DNA of 64,000 nt from GCA-2711565 sp963664245 (GCA_963664245.1 OY760934.1:3410001-3474000); one strand, 5' to 3'. Shown: positions 26,784 through 36,000, counted from the stretch's first letter. Made by a program: numbers and translations. The notes: generated by a model from the letters alone, not told the origin.

Positions 26784-27587
26784 TTATAAATCTCTTTTAC
26801 GTAATAAAAGATACATAAAAAAGGCAAATAAGGTCATGTATGCAATACTTGCTATTGTTTCTGGTAGTGCAATATACTCCCTGAAACTGGCGCCAAACAT
26901 TTTCATTAAAGAAGTGTTGGGCACATCAATTAGGCTGCTAATTACTTTCTTAGGGAAGTAATCGCCAATTGTTTCTGTTATTTGCTGTCTGATGATCCAT
27001 TCTAAAAGGTAATAATAAATCAGCAGTGCTAAAATAGCAAATCCCGACTTCTTTAGAAGGAAGCCCAGCAATATCGAGAGTGAAAGAAAAGCGAACAGTT
27101 CAAGTAAATAAGCAAAAAGAAAAATGTTTTTTTCGAAGATTACACTTAATGTTATTTCTTTGGTGTTTAATAAGCCCAGGATAATTCCGTTTATGTAAAG
27201 AAATAAAGCTGCACCTATGGCAATGGTTCCGACCATTAATAATTTACCAAATAGAAATTCTTTTCTGGAAAGCCCGCTTATAATATTTTGTCGAACCGTT
27301 CGAAAACTATATTCGTTGGTAATAAAAATAATGGCTGTGATTCCCAGAATGATTTTAAAATAACCGGCAATGTAAGTGAAATTATGCCAGATTTCAGGGA
27401 AGGAATATAAGGATATTTTAGTGACCGGAATGGGGGCTTGTTTCCCAGCGTCTTTAACAACATCGTTTATAAAAGCTTGTACGCCCCAAAAAACAAAAAT
27501 TAAAATGAAGGCATACACGCCCATTAAAATCCAGAATGATTTATTGTGGGCAACTTTTTTTAGTTCTATCTTTAATAATCTAATCAT
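26784..27587 (-). CDS. ABC-2-type transporter permease
   Basis: A 267-residue membrane protein with six spans (HNKSFWILMGVYAFILIFVFW, then five more). Its layout is that of BcrB/ABC-2 permeases, with a long exterior loop after the first span. It overlaps the preceding ATPase gene by 8 nt, so the two are co-translated. The substrate is not known; relatives export peptides or lipids, or give resistance to antimicrobial peptides. Confidence 0.85.
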   Translation of the reverse strand: MIRLLKIELKKVAHNKSFWILMGVYAFILIFVFWGVQAFINDVVKDAGKQAPIPVTKISLYSFPEIWHNFTYIAGYFKIILGITAIIFITNEYSFRTVRQNIISGLSRKEFLFGKLLMVGTIAIGAALFLYINGIILGLLNTKEITLSVIFEKNIFLFAYLLELFAFLSLSILLGFLLKKSGFAILALLIYYYLLEWIIRQQITETIGDYFPKKVISSLIDVPNTSLMKMFGASFREYIALPETIASIAYMTLFAFFMYLLLRKRDL

Positions 27588-28482
27588 GAGATTCGGCTAA
27601 TAATTCTAAAAAATATTTTTCTAAACTTTTTTTGCGTTGGGCAAGATGTGTCAGGGCAATTTTTTTCTCCATTAAAAACGTGCTCAGTTCGGCAATGTTT
27701 GTCCCTTCTTGTAATTTCACCAATATGATCCCGTCTTCCGGTTCTGCCGAAATAAGCTTATTGAAATCATTGAGATGTTTACGAAGGAGCACATTGTCCG
27801 GTGCAGAAATCTCAACCATAACATTTTCGTTCAATACTTCGTCCACTTTTCCTGCAAATATATTTTTCCCTTTGTTTAAAACAGCAACATGGCTGCATAC
27901 TTTCTGAACTTCATCCAAGAGGTGGCTGGCCAAAATAATGGTAACTCCCCGTTTGCCAATTTCTTTAATCAGGTTTCTTATTTCGGCAATTCCCTGGGGG
28001 TCCAGCCCGTTTGTTGGTTCATCCAATATTAAAACTTCCGGATCGCCCAAAAGTGCCGCAGCAATGGCCAATCGTTGTTTCATTCCCAGAGAGAATGTGC
28101 GGAACTTGCTGTTTTGTCGGTGGGTTAAATCTACCATTTTCAAAACTTTTGGGATTTCATGGTAAGAAATTCCCCGGATGTCTGCGACAATTTCCAGGTT
28201 CTTAACAGCACTCAAATAAGGATAAAAATTAGGGGTTTCTAAAATAGCCCCGATTCTTTTCCGGCCTTCATGGTTTTTGGAACCTCCAAACCAGCTAAAT
28301 GAACCGTTTCTTAAATTAATAACGTCTAAAACCATTCCCAGAAGGGTTGTTTTTCCACTTCCGTTTGGCCCCAGGATTCCGAAAATTTCACCTTTTTTTA
28401 TTTCAAGGGAAAGTTTATTAACTGCTTTTATCGGTCCGTAATGCTTTGAGATGTTCTCAACGGATAAAATAATTTCACTCAA
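27580..28482 (-). CDS. ABC transporter ATP-binding protein (BcrA-like)
   Basis: ATPase of 300 residues. Walker A is GILGPNGSGKTT, the signature is FSLGMKQR, Walker B is LILDEPTNGLDP with the catalytic Glu present, and the H-loop is ILASHLLDE. The LSLGMKQR-type signature is characteristic of the BcrA/drug-export subfamily. It pairs with the overlapping permease gene. GldA of the gliding machinery has a similar size, but no other gld genes are present here, so a general ABC exporter is the safer call. Confidence 0.92.
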   Translation of the reverse strand: MSEIILSVENISKHYGPIKAVNKLSLEIKKGEIFGILGPNGSGKTTLLGMVLDVINLRNGSFSWFGGSKNHEGRKRIGAILETPNFYPYLSAVKNLEIVADIRGISYHEIPKVLKMVDLTHRQNSKFRTFSLGMKQRLAIAAALLGDPEVLILDEPTNGLDPQGIAEIRNLIKEIGKRGVTIILASHLLDEVQKVCSHVAVLNKGKNIFAGKVDEVLNENVMVEISAPDNVLLRKHLNDFNKLISAEPEDGIILVKLQEGTNIAELSTFLMEKKIALTHLAQRKKSLEKYFLELLAESHD

Positions 28483-28641
28483 AATGCTAAATCTTTAATT
28501 GGTATTTCTTACTTATTGACGAAGTTAGATAAAAATTATTACACCGCATAAATAAAAAAACTTCCTTTATTAATTGTATATTAGCTGCCAATTTGTTGAG
28601 TCGGATTTTGTCCGATATTTTTTTAATCAAAAAACATAAAA

Positions 28642-29145
28642 ATGAAAATTGGAAATCATAAGGTGGTAAGCCTTACCTATGAGTTAAAATTAAATGATGA
28701 TAAAGGTGAATTGATTCAAAAAGTAGATAAAGACCGTCCGTTTGTTTATCTTTTTGGCGTTGGAGGATTATTGCCTCTTTTTGAAAAAAACCTTGAAGGA
28801 AAAGTTGTAGGCGATAAATTTGCATTTGGACTGACTGCCGATGAAGGATATGGCTCAGTTCAGCAAGAAGCTGTTGTTCCGCTAGACAAAAAGATTTTTG
28901 AAATTGATGGCAAGATTGATGAAGAATTGTTGCAGGTAGGCAAAATTATTCCGATGCAAAACGATCAGGGGCATCCCTTAAACGGGAAAATTATTGAAGT
29001 GAAAGAAAACGAAGTTGTGATGGATTTTAACCACCCTTTGGCCGGACAAGACCTTCATTTCTCGGGAGAAATTTTAGAAATACGCGAAGCTTCTAAAGAA
29101 GAGCTGGAGCATGGTCATGCACATGGTCCTGATACACATCATTAA
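28642..29145 (+). CDS. FKBP-type peptidyl-prolyl isomerase (SlyD-like)
   Basis: Cytoplasmic folding helper of 167 residues. It has the split FKBP domain of SlyD: the N-terminal half reads MKIGNHKVVSLTYELKLND, the insert-in-flap chaperone domain lies about 65-130, and the closing strand contains NHPLAGQDLHFSGEILEI. The C-terminus is His-rich (HGHAHGPDTHH), as in SlyD proteins that bind nickel. The family is secure; a metallochaperone role is possible but unproven. It is divergent from the ABC pair and convergent with the methylase gene, which ends 3 nt away. Confidence 0.92.
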   Translation: MKIGNHKVVSLTYELKLNDDKGELIQKVDKDRPFVYLFGVGGLLPLFEKNLEGKVVGDKFAFGLTADEGYGSVQQEAVVPLDKKIFEIDGKIDEELLQVGKIIPMQNDQGHPLNGKIIEVKENEVVMDFNHPLAGQDLHFSGEILEIREASKEELEHGHAHGPDTHH

Positions 29146-29148
29146 GCG

Positions 29149-29856
29149 TTATTGCCCAAGTAAAAACACTGCAGGCCTTTTGTGAATAGGAGGCTTTTGC
29201 CTTTTCCAGTCGGCAATGTATTTGGTTTGGATGAACTCTTCGTTGAGTGTTACATCGCAGGCAATACAAAGTTTAAGCCCTTCGCTACAGTTTTTTAAAA
29301 GAGCCTCAAACATTTTTTGATTCCGGTATGGAGTTTCAATAAATACCTGGGTTTGGTTGTTTTGCCAAACCCTTTTTTCTATCTCTTTAATTGTTCTGTT
29401 TCTTTCCTGATCCTTGATTGGCAGATACCCATGAAACGTAAAGTTTTGCCCATTGAACCCGGAAGCTGCTAAAGCCAAAAAAATAGAGGAGGGGCCAATG
29501 AGTGCTTTTATGTTTATGTTTTCTTCGTGAGCCCGCTGAACAATAATATTCCCTGGATCGGCAATGCAAGGCATGCCTGCGTCAGATAATAAACCGATGT
29601 TTTCTCCCTGGTAAATTTTATTGAGATAATGTTGTGTTTCTTCGCGGTTTGTGTGCTCGTTCAAAATCTGAAACTGAACATCCTCGAAATTGCCCGGGTA
29701 GTTTATACTTTTCAAGAACCTGCGGCTGCTTCTTAAATCTTCAATAATAAAGGTTTTGATTGAGAGGATGATTTTTTTGTTCAGCTCGGGGAAAATACTT
29801 TCGTAAGCCGATTCGCCCAGCTTGGTCGGGATGAGGTATAGGGTTCCTTTTTTCAT
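29149..29856 (-). CDS. tetrapyrrole-methylase-family methyltransferase (RsmI-like)
   Basis: S-adenosylmethionine-dependent methyltransferase of 235 residues. GLLSDAGMPCIADPG, IGPSSIFLALAASGFNGQNF and FIETPYRNQKMFEAL are the hallmark loops of the SAM-binding tetrapyrrole methylase fold as seen in RsmI, which 2'-O-methylates C1402 of 16S rRNA. It is shorter than typical RsmI (about 280 residues), and the N-terminal KKGTLYLIPTKLGE departs from the usual, so it is a Bacteroidota-specific relative that might have another RNA target. It follows the threonine dehydratase by 6 nt. Confidence 0.82.
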   Translation of the reverse strand: MKKGTLYLIPTKLGESAYESIFPELNKKIILSIKTFIIEDLRSSRRFLKSINYPGNFEDVQFQILNEHTNREETQHYLNKIYQGENIGLLSDAGMPCIADPGNIIVQRAHEENINIKALIGPSSIFLALAASGFNGQNFTFHGYLPIKDQERNRTIKEIEKRVWQNNQTQVFIETPYRNQKMFEALLKNCSEGLKLCIACDVTLNEEFIQTKYIADWKRQKPPIHKRPAVFLLGQ

Positions 29857-29862
29857 GCTTGT

Positions 29863-30825
29863 TTATTTGATCCAGGGAAGTTTGCTCAGGTCAACGTTTC
29901 CTCCCGATAAAATGATGCCAACATTTTGGCCTTTTACATCTAATTTGTTTTCCATGATTGCTGCCAGCGGAACTGCCGAAGAAGGTTCGATAATGATTTT
30001 TATGCGTTCCCAAATCAGCTTCATGGCTGCAATAATGTTTTTTTCATTGGCGGTAACAATTTGGTCAACGTATTTCAAAATGAGGGGGTAGGTGAGGGTT
30101 CCCAGTGAAGTTAAAAGCCCGTCGGCAATTGTTTTAGGGTTTACGCTGGGAATGAATTTCCCTTCGTAATAGGATTTGAACGCATCGTTGGCCATTTCGG
30201 GTTCGGCAGCAATAACTTTAGTTTGTGACGAAAAATAGTTTGTAGAAAGAGCCGTTCCGCTTAATAACCCACCGCCACCAACCGGGGCTATAATTTTGTT
30301 TAATTCAGGTGCCTGTTCAAAAAGTTCCTTGGCCGCTGTTGCCTGTCCGCAAATAATGCGGTAATCGTTGTAAGGATGGATTTCGGTCGCATCTGTTTTT
30401 AAAATGATTTTTTTCAGGGAGCTTTCGCGGGCATCAAGGGTGGGTTTGCAAAACGTAATTTCGCCGCCATATTGTTTTACGGCAGCTACTTTTACGGAAG
30501 GAGCCGTTTTGGGCATGACGATGTATGCTTTAGTACCCAGTATTTTTGCGGCTCTTGCCAGTGCCTGTGCGTGGTTCCCGGATGAATGGGTACAAACACC
30601 ATTTTTAAGTTGTTCTTTACTTAGCGAAAGGACAGCATTCATGGCTCCCCTTGATTTAAATGCGCCGACTTTCTGGAAATTTTCGCATTTAAAATAAAGA
30701 TTGCATTTAAATTGTTGGTTTAATAATGCCGATGATAATACAGGAGTACGATGAACAAAATCTTTTATTCGGTCTGATGCAGCTATAATATCATTCTTTC
30801 CCGGGATTTGTTTAATTTCAGTATT
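29863..30825 (-). CDS. threonine dehydratase / serine racemase-like PLP enzyme
   Basis: Cytoplasmic pyridoxal-phosphate enzyme of fold type II, 320 residues. The lysine that binds PLP is in GAFKSRGAMNAVL, the substrate loop is SSGNHAQALA, and the phosphate-binding glycine loop is PVGGGGLLSG. There is no ACT or other regulatory domain, so it resembles catabolic threonine ammonia-lyase rather than full IlvA. I place the start at the TTG 30825, 10 nt after the phosphatase stop; the ATG at 30876 would add residues translated from the phosphatase gene. The exact substrate (Thr, Ser or another hydroxy-amino acid) is not settled by sequence. Confidence 0.87.
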   Translation of the reverse strand, partial: NTEIKQIPGKNDIIAASDRIKDFVHRTPVLSSALLNQQFKCNLYFKCENFQKVGAFKSRGAMNAVLSLSKEQLKNGVCTHSSGNHAQALARAAKILGTKAYIVMPKTAPSVKVAAVKQYGGEITFCKPTLDARESSLKKIILKTDATEIHPYNDYRIICGQATAAKELFEQAPELNKIIAPVGGGGLLSGTALSTNYFSSQTKVIAAEPEMANDAFKSYYEGKFIPSVNPKTIADGLLTSLGTLTYPLILKYVDQIVTANEKNIIAAMKLIWERIKIIIEPSSAVPLAAIMENKLDVKGQNVGIILSGGNVDLSKLPWIK

Positions 30826-30835
30826 CAAGTTTGTG

Positions 30836-31291
30836 TTATTTTGCCAATGATTCGGCAATTTTTTCGCAAGCCTCATCAATCAGTTTGTAAATATTCTCAA
30901 AGCCTGATTCGCCGCCATAATATGGATCGGGAATCGATTGGTTTTTTCCGTCAATTACGCTCAAAAGATATTTCACTTTGTCCATGTCGTTGTCATTTCG
31001 TGAAAAGTATTGAACGTCTCTGTAATTGGAAGCATCCATTACATATATAACGTCAAAATTATCAAAATCGTCGGCAACAAACAAACGGCATTTTTTATCA
31101 CTGATATCTATCCCGTTTTTCTCGGCAATTTTTTTTGCTCTGGGATCTGGGGGTTCGTTAATATGATATGATTCAAAACCTGCAGATTCAACTTCTGTAT
31201 CGATGTTTTTAACTTTTAGTTTTTGTTTTAGTATCCCCTCAGCTATGGGTGATCGACAGATATTTCCAAGGCAAACAAATAAAATTTTCAT
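30836..31291 (-). CDS. low-molecular-weight protein tyrosine phosphatase
   Basis: Phosphatase of 151 residues. The catalytic P-loop CLGNICRS (Cys 7, Arg 13) is at the very N-terminus, and the general-acid Asp lies in IPDPYYGG near residue 122. The length is normal. Family members remove phosphate from protein tyrosines, often controlling capsule synthesis kinases, but no tyrosine kinase gene is in view. It lies downstream of dnaA and upstream of the threonine dehydratase on the same strand. Confidence 0.93.
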   Translation of the reverse strand: MKILFVCLGNICRSPIAEGILKQKLKVKNIDTEVESAGFESYHINEPPDPRAKKIAEKNGIDISDKKCRLFVADDFDNFDVIYVMDASNYRDVQYFSRNDNDMDKVKYLLSVIDGKNQSIPDPYYGGESGFENIYKLIDEACEKIAESLAK

Positions 31292-31397
31292 CGCGAATAA
31301 ATTTAATTATACTTTACCAAATATTGGATGAGCTAAAGAAAGCCTACCCCCAATAAAGTTAATCAAAATAGCAGGAAAAACCAAGAATAAATCGGGC

Positions 31398-32834
31398 TTA
31401 AAGTTTTATTTTCTTGTCTAATTCTTCAACGTAAGTTCTGAATTGTTTGTCTGTTTCAACTAGGTTGTTGATGGTTCGGCATGCGTGTAGAACCGTTGCA
31501 TGATCTTTGTTTCCGCAGTGCAGCCCAATGGTTGCCAACGACGATTTAGTATGTTTCTTGGAGAAATACATAGCTAGCTGACGTGCTTGTACTATTTCGC
31601 GTTTACGGGTTTTCGAATTAATGATATCAACCGGTAGGTTAAAATAATCACAAACTACTTTTTGGATGTAATCGATGGAAATTTCGCGCGTGGTGCTCTT
31701 TACAAATTTGTCGATCATATTACGGGCCAAATCAAGAGTGATGGCTTTTTTGTTTAAGGATGATTGAGCCATGATTGATATCAGCGCGCCTTCCAGTTCC
31801 CTTACGTTGTTGGTGATGCTGTAGGCCAGGTATTCCAGTACTTCGTACGGGATTTCGATGCCGTCGTTATACACTCTTTTTTGCAGTATGGCGATCCTGG
31901 TTTCCAGATCGGGCATTTGTAGGTCGGCTGCCAAGCCCCATTTAAATCTCGACAGTAAGCGGGGCTCCATACCTTTCATTTCTACCGGTGGTTTGTCGGA
32001 GGTGATGATAATTTGTTTGCTTTTTTGGTGCAGATGGTTGAAAATGTGGAAGAAGACATCTTGTGTTTTTTCTTTTCCGGAAAGGAATTGGATGTCATCC
32101 ACAATAAGCACGTCTATCATTTGATAGAAGTGAACAAAATCGTTTTGGTTGTTATTTCTGACCGATTCAATATATTGCTGTATAAATTGTTCGGTGGTAA
32201 CGTACAGAACCGTTTGATTGGGGTAATTGTGTTTAACCTGTAAACCGATGGCATGTCCCAAATGTGTTTTGCCAAGACCAACGTTGCTATAAATATAAAG
32301 CGGGTTAAAAGAGGTTTTTCCCGGGCTTTCAGCTACAGCATAACCGGCAGACCGGGCTAGGCGGTTGCAATCTCCCTCTACAAAATTATCGAATGAATAA
32401 GAATCAACTAATTGCGATTGTACCTTGATTTTCTTTAATCCGGGAATGATAAACGGGTTAGGGATGTCTCTCGATTTACCCTTATTTAAATCGATCGGCA
32501 TGTTAACCATTGGGTTCATGGTGTCTTTAATGTTCGATGTTGGTACTTTTATAGAGTATGGGTTCTTTGAATTGACAGAATTGTCCATGATAATGCTGTA
32601 CTCCAATCTACCTTCAGTACCCAGTTCTTTTTTAATCGTTTTTTTTAGTAGGCTGATGTAGTGCTCTTCAAGCCACTCGTAAAAAAACTGACTGGGAACC
32701 TGTATGGTTAAAACATTGTTCTCAATTTTTAAGGGTTTAATTGGTTCGAACCATGTTTTAAAACTTTGATAGTGGATGTTGTCTTTAATTACTTGCAGAC
32801 AATTCTCCCATACTTCAACGTGATTCCTTTTCAT
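31398..32834 (-). CDS. dnaA: chromosomal replication initiator protein
   Basis: Replication initiator of 478 residues. Domain I (about 1-80, VWENCLQVIKDNIHYQSFKTW) is followed by a short linker and the AAA+ domain III with Walker A NVGLGKTHLGHAIG and Walker B VLIVDDIQFLSG. The C-terminal domain IV carries the DnaA-box-binding motif KDHATVLHACRTI. All parts are intact. dnaN and recF are not adjacent, as is common in Bacteroidota. The 253-nt gap upstream has only one weak DnaA-box-like sequence. Confidence 0.97.
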   Translation of the reverse strand: MKRNHVEVWENCLQVIKDNIHYQSFKTWFEPIKPLKIENNVLTIQVPSQFFYEWLEEHYISLLKKTIKKELGTEGRLEYSIIMDNSVNSKNPYSIKVPTSNIKDTMNPMVNMPIDLNKGKSRDIPNPFIIPGLKKIKVQSQLVDSYSFDNFVEGDCNRLARSAGYAVAESPGKTSFNPLYIYSNVGLGKTHLGHAIGLQVKHNYPNQTVLYVTTEQFIQQYIESVRNNNQNDFVHFYQMIDVLIVDDIQFLSGKEKTQDVFFHIFNHLHQKSKQIIITSDKPPVEMKGMEPRLLSRFKWGLAADLQMPDLETRIAILQKRVYNDGIEIPYEVLEYLAYSITNNVRELEGALISIMAQSSLNKKAITLDLARNMIDKFVKSTTREISIDYIQKVVCDYFNLPVDIINSKTRKREIVQARQLAMYFSKKHTKSSLATIGLHCGNKDHATVLHACRTINNLVETDKQFRTYVEELDKKIKL

Positions 32835-33087
32835 TAGTAATTGTTAGTTAAAGCTATAATCTAATCTTTTTAAAAACTCCAGTCTTGCTACACTGCAGGG
32901 CAAATTGTTGATGACTCAATGTTGAAATTCACCCGTTTGGGAAACCGAAAATTGGTTAACAAATATGTGATGAAAAAAGTTTAAAAAAAAATAAATTCAC
33001 ACTTGATTTTCATGTTTTTTTGTTGTATATAGAGTTTGGATAAACTAAGTCTCAATGGAGTTTCCCCTAAGGTTTAATACGTAAGGG

Positions 33088-33702
33088 TTACTCGGTTTTT
33101 ACGTACTTGATATTTATGCTTCTTAGATGTGAATATTTTTCATAAATTTCATTGGCTTTTAGTTTCCTTACTGAGAATTTTAATTCACAATCCAATTCAA
33201 ATTTCTGATCGAAAGGCGTTAAATTATTTTCTTTTAAAATTCTCATCACTTCATTCATTTCGGGGTACTTGAATTTTACCAAATAAATTTCGTTAATGGT
33301 TTTAGTGATGATGTTTGATGCTTCGAGTGCTTCTTTGCTTGCGGTTTTATAGGCATTGATTAAACCGCTTACGCCAAGTTTGGTTCCGCCAAAATACCGA
33401 ACCACAACAATTAAAACGTTGGTGAGGTCGAAAGATAGGATTTGTCCGAATATGGGTCTGCCTGCTGTGCCGGATGGCTCGCCGTCGTCATTTATCCGGT
33501 AAGCTGATTTATCAACCCCCAATTGGTAAGCATAACAATGGTGCCTTGCATCGTGAAATTCTTTTCTTAATTCTTCAAGCCGTTGTTTTACTTCGTCTTC
33601 CGAGAGCACAGGATATGCTCGGGCAATGAATTTGCTGCCGCGATCCTTAAAAAGTCCTTCCGAAGGTCTGGTAATTGTTTTATAGGTGTCTTCAAATAAC
33701 AT
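33088..33702 (-). CDS. YigZ/IMPACT family protein
   Basis: A 204-residue protein. The N-terminal IMPACT domain shows SKFIARAYPVLSEDEV, the conserved ARHHCYAYQLG, the loop DDGEPSGTAGRPI and VVVRYFGGTKLGVSGLI. A C-terminal ferredoxin-like DUF1949-type domain follows. YigZ proteins are conserved but poorly understood; they are linked to translation factors through the EF-G-like fold of the second domain. The start is the ATG at 33702 rather than a TTG four codons upstream. It lies 15 nt after the EamA gene and is probably in its operon. Confidence 0.92.
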   Translation of the reverse strand: MLFEDTYKTITRPSEGLFKDRGSKFIARAYPVLSEDEVKQRLEELRKEFHDARHHCYAYQLGVDKSAYRINDDGEPSGTAGRPIFGQILSFDLTNVLIVVVRYFGGTKLGVSGLINAYKTASKEALEASNIITKTINEIYLVKFKYPEMNEVMRILKENNLTPFDQKFELDCELKFSVRKLKANEIYEKYSHLRSINIKYVKTE

Positions 33703-33716
33703 AATTAAGTTCAAAT

Positions 33717-34571
33717 TTAAGCATAAGCAATTAAAAGAATGGCAGAAATGGATAAAAGAATCCCCAGCCAGTTTGTTGTGCTAAGTTTTTCTTTAAAAAA
33801 AACCAGACCCAATAAAGCCGAAAACATCACAATCCCTACATTTTGAATGGGGAACAGTACATTGCTCTGAAAGCGGTTCATGGCCAAAAGCATAAAATAA
33901 GTTGTGGTGTAATTTAAAAGTCCCAGGATTGTTCCGCCGATAATGTTCCGGATTTTAAATGTCTGCTTGTTGCTTAAAAATTTAACAAATGATACAATTG
34001 CCCCAATGATTAAGGCGATAATAAATATCCAGGTAAGGAACAGGGTGTAATCGTTCGAAATAAAATGGTGTTCGATATATTTTAGCGATGTATCGATAAT
34101 ACCGTTTCCAAAAAAGATAAGGATTGGAAGAATGATGACGCTCCATTTAAGTTTGCTTTTTTCTTTTTTATAGAACACCAGGATGAAAGCCAGTAAGGTG
34201 GCTGTGATTCCTAAAACTTTGAGCAGGTTCATGTGTTCGGCGAAAAGGAATATTCCGGCAATGACCGGAATTACTACCGACATTTTACTGAAAACTGCGG
34301 TGATGGCAACGCCTGCTTTTTGTGACGAAAGTGCAAACAAAACAAAGGTTCCGATAAATAATAAACCGACAAAAACAGCATACGGAAACCATGCTTTCTC
34401 AAAAGATGCTGCAATTTTAAAATCGGAGCCAACCAGAAGTATCCCAAACAGTGAAGCCACCAGGTAATTAATGGTAATGGCCTGAAAGTTATCAACCCTG
34501 TAACGGTCAAACAATTTGAACGTAACAAAGATGGAACTTGAAATTAAAACTACAAGGGCGATATAGATCAT
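33717..34571 (-). CDS. EamA/DMT-family transporter
   Basis: A ten-span membrane transporter of 284 residues from the drug/metabolite superfamily, made of two five-span halves. Typical stretches are AGVAITAVFSKMSVVIPVIAG at the end of the first half and LFPIQNVGIVMFSALLGLVFFKEKL in the second. Substrates in this family range from amino acids to nucleosides and cannot be told from sequence. The ATG at 34571 is used; a longer TTG start at 34595 lies within the predicted -7 box. Confidence 0.85.
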   Translation of the reverse strand: MIYIALVVLISSSIFVTFKLFDRYRVDNFQAITINYLVASLFGILLVGSDFKIAASFEKAWFPYAVFVGLLFIGTFVLFALSSQKAGVAITAVFSKMSVVIPVIAGIFLFAEHMNLLKVLGITATLLAFILVFYKKEKSKLKWSVIILPILIFFGNGIIDTSLKYIEHHFISNDYTLFLTWIFIIALIIGAIVSFVKFLSNKQTFKIRNIIGGTILGLLNYTTTYFMLLAMNRFQSNVLFPIQNVGIVMFSALLGLVFFKEKLSTTNWLGILLSISAILLIAYA

Positions 34572-34592
34572 GGTAGTTGGTTTAGTGGTTGG

Positions 34593-34600
34593 CAAAAATA
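34593..34600 (-). promoter_or_regulatory. -7 element for the EamA/YigZ operon
   Basis: On the - strand this reads TATTTTTG, a match to TAnnTTTG, 22 nt before the ATG at 34571. It is back to back with the prmC element on the other strand. Confidence 0.5.
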
Positions 34601-34626
34601 CAAAAAATCGTGTAAGGCTTTATTTG

Positions 34627-34634
34627 TATTTTTG
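34627..34634 (+). promoter_or_regulatory. -7 element for prmC
   Basis: TATTTTTG matches TAnnTTTG, 20 nt before the prmC ATG at 34654. No exact TTTG -33 box is visible. Confidence 0.5.
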
Positions 34635-34653
34635 CATCATAAAATGATTACGG

Positions 34654-35529
34654 ATGAAAGTTGTGTCAAATAAAATTTCGGATGTGTTTGATTATTATTT
34701 GGGTCTTCTTCAGCAGGAATATCCTAAACACGAGGCTAGTTCTAACCTCTATCTTTTATTTGACCATTATTTTAAACTTACCAGGTTTAATTTTATTAAG
34801 GAACCCGATCAGCGTTTAAGCGAATCTGAGCTTTTGAAAGTTCATTTTGGCGTGAAAGATTTGCTGACCCATAAACCGGTTCAATACATTACTGGGCAAG
34901 CTCGTTTTTGGGGTTTTGATTTTTTTGTGAACCCGTCGGTTTTGATTCCCCGCCCCGAAACAGAGGAACTGGTTGAGCTTGTCGTTAAAGATTATAAAGC
35001 GTATTTGGGCAAAGCTGAAGTCCTGGAGGTTGGAACTGGAAGCGGTTGCATTGCAGTTTCTTTGTCGAAGCTTATAAAAAATGCCCGTGTAACAGCGGTT
35101 GATATTTCATCGGAAGCCTTGGATGTTGCAGCCCGGAATGCCAGGATAAATAATGCTGAAGTTGTGTTTTTGCAAGTTGATATTTTGAACCCTTCGGAAC
35201 ATTCCAAACTGCAAAAGTTTAATGTTATTGTGAGCAACCCGCCTTACGTCCGCGAGAGCGAAAAGGAATTTATGCAAAAAAATGTATTGAATTTTGAACC
35301 GGGGCTGGCCTTGTTTGTTGAGGATGAAAACCCGCTGCAGTTTTACGATGCTATTGCTGCATTTGGCAAAGATTATTTAACCGACAATGGCCATATTTAT
35401 TTCGAAATCAACGAAGCTTTTGGGAAAGAGATGATCGATTTAATGGTAAATCATCAATATTCAAATATCCAGCTCATCAAAGATATTAATGGCAAGGATC
35501 GTTTTCTTAAGGCCAGTTTAATCCGCTAA
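34654..35529 (+). CDS. prmC: peptide chain release factor N5-glutamine methyltransferase
   Basis: Methylates the GGQ glutamine of release factors 1 and 2, 291 residues, cytoplasmic. A helical N-terminal release-factor-binding domain (about 1-90) is followed by the Rossmann methyltransferase domain. The SAM motif is VLEVGTGSGCIAVSLSK, and the catalytic substrate-binding motif NPPY lies in VSNPPYVRESE. The preceding loop PRPETEELVELV is typical of PrmC. The length is normal. It overlaps the convergent 35518 gene by 12 nt. Confidence 0.95.
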   Translation: MKVVSNKISDVFDYYLGLLQQEYPKHEASSNLYLLFDHYFKLTRFNFIKEPDQRLSESELLKVHFGVKDLLTHKPVQYITGQARFWGFDFFVNPSVLIPRPETEELVELVVKDYKAYLGKAEVLEVGTGSGCIAVSLSKLIKNARVTAVDISSEALDVAARNARINNAEVVFLQVDILNPSEHSKLQKFNVIVSNPPYVRESEKEFMQKNVLNFEPGLALFVEDENPLQFYDAIAAFGKDYLTDNGHIYFEINEAFGKEMIDLMVNHQYSNIQLIKDINGKDRFLKASLIR

Positions 35530-36000
35530 AAGTTTTTTAAGAACAGTCAAGCTTTTTTCATAAATGCCGGGACTGCTGCTTTCTCTCGAACCGGCAATGT
35601 TTAGTAATTTTATGTTTCCATTTGCTAGCCAGTCGGTAAAGGCTTTCCTGTCTATCTCTTCCGAAAGATTGATTATGAGAAAAAGTTTGTCGGTTTCCAC
35701 ACAAAATTTTAATGTGTCAAGCGTACCTTGGTCCATCTTTTTATCGAAAATAATAAGTGTTCCATCAGCAACAGTAATGTTTTTTCGGGTTCGATGAATG
35801 GGGGCAGGTTCAGGTGTTTCCTGCAGATTATATTTGTCGGGGATTTTCCCGTCTTCGGCCCAACGGTTTTTAGGGCACCAGCCTGAGTGAGGGATGTTAT
35901 TCCGGATGGCAAAATCAAGTGCAGAGCGATCAACACCGCTCTGACCACCTGAAATTATGCTAATGTTTCTTTTTATAGTTATCGAATAAAGTAAAATCAC
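35518..36000 (-). CDS. putative molybdenum-cofactor carrier (Rossmann) protein
   Basis: A 160-residue protein with the nucleotide-binding opening SIISGGQSGVDRSALDFA, then HSGWCPKNRWAEDGKIP and a second motif TVADGTLIIFD. These match the putative molybdenum-carrier family of Rossmann-like proteins, which bind a nucleotide or molybdenum cofactor. The start is GTG at 36000, giving a 41-nt overlap with the end of the phosphate transporter gene; a start inside this (past KRN) cannot be excluded. The far end overlaps prmC. No other molybdopterin genes are near, so the biological role is open. Confidence 0.8.
   Translation of the reverse strand: MILLYSITIKRNISIISGGQSGVDRSALDFAIRNNIPHSGWCPKNRWAEDGKIPDKYNLQETPEPAPIHRTRKNITVADGTLIIFDKKMDQGTLDTLKFCVETDKLFLIINLSEEIDRKAFTDWLANGNIKLLNIAGSRESSSPGIYEKSLTVLKKLLAD

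Noticed and set aside
27580..28482. GldA gliding-motility ATPase
   Set aside because: The size fits, but there are no other gld genes and the permease partner is of the BcrB type.
32835..33087. Replication origin next to dnaA
   Set aside because: The 253-nt gap holds only one weak DnaA-box-like sequence (TTTGGATAA at 33035-33043) and no clustered boxes or clear AT-rich repeat array.
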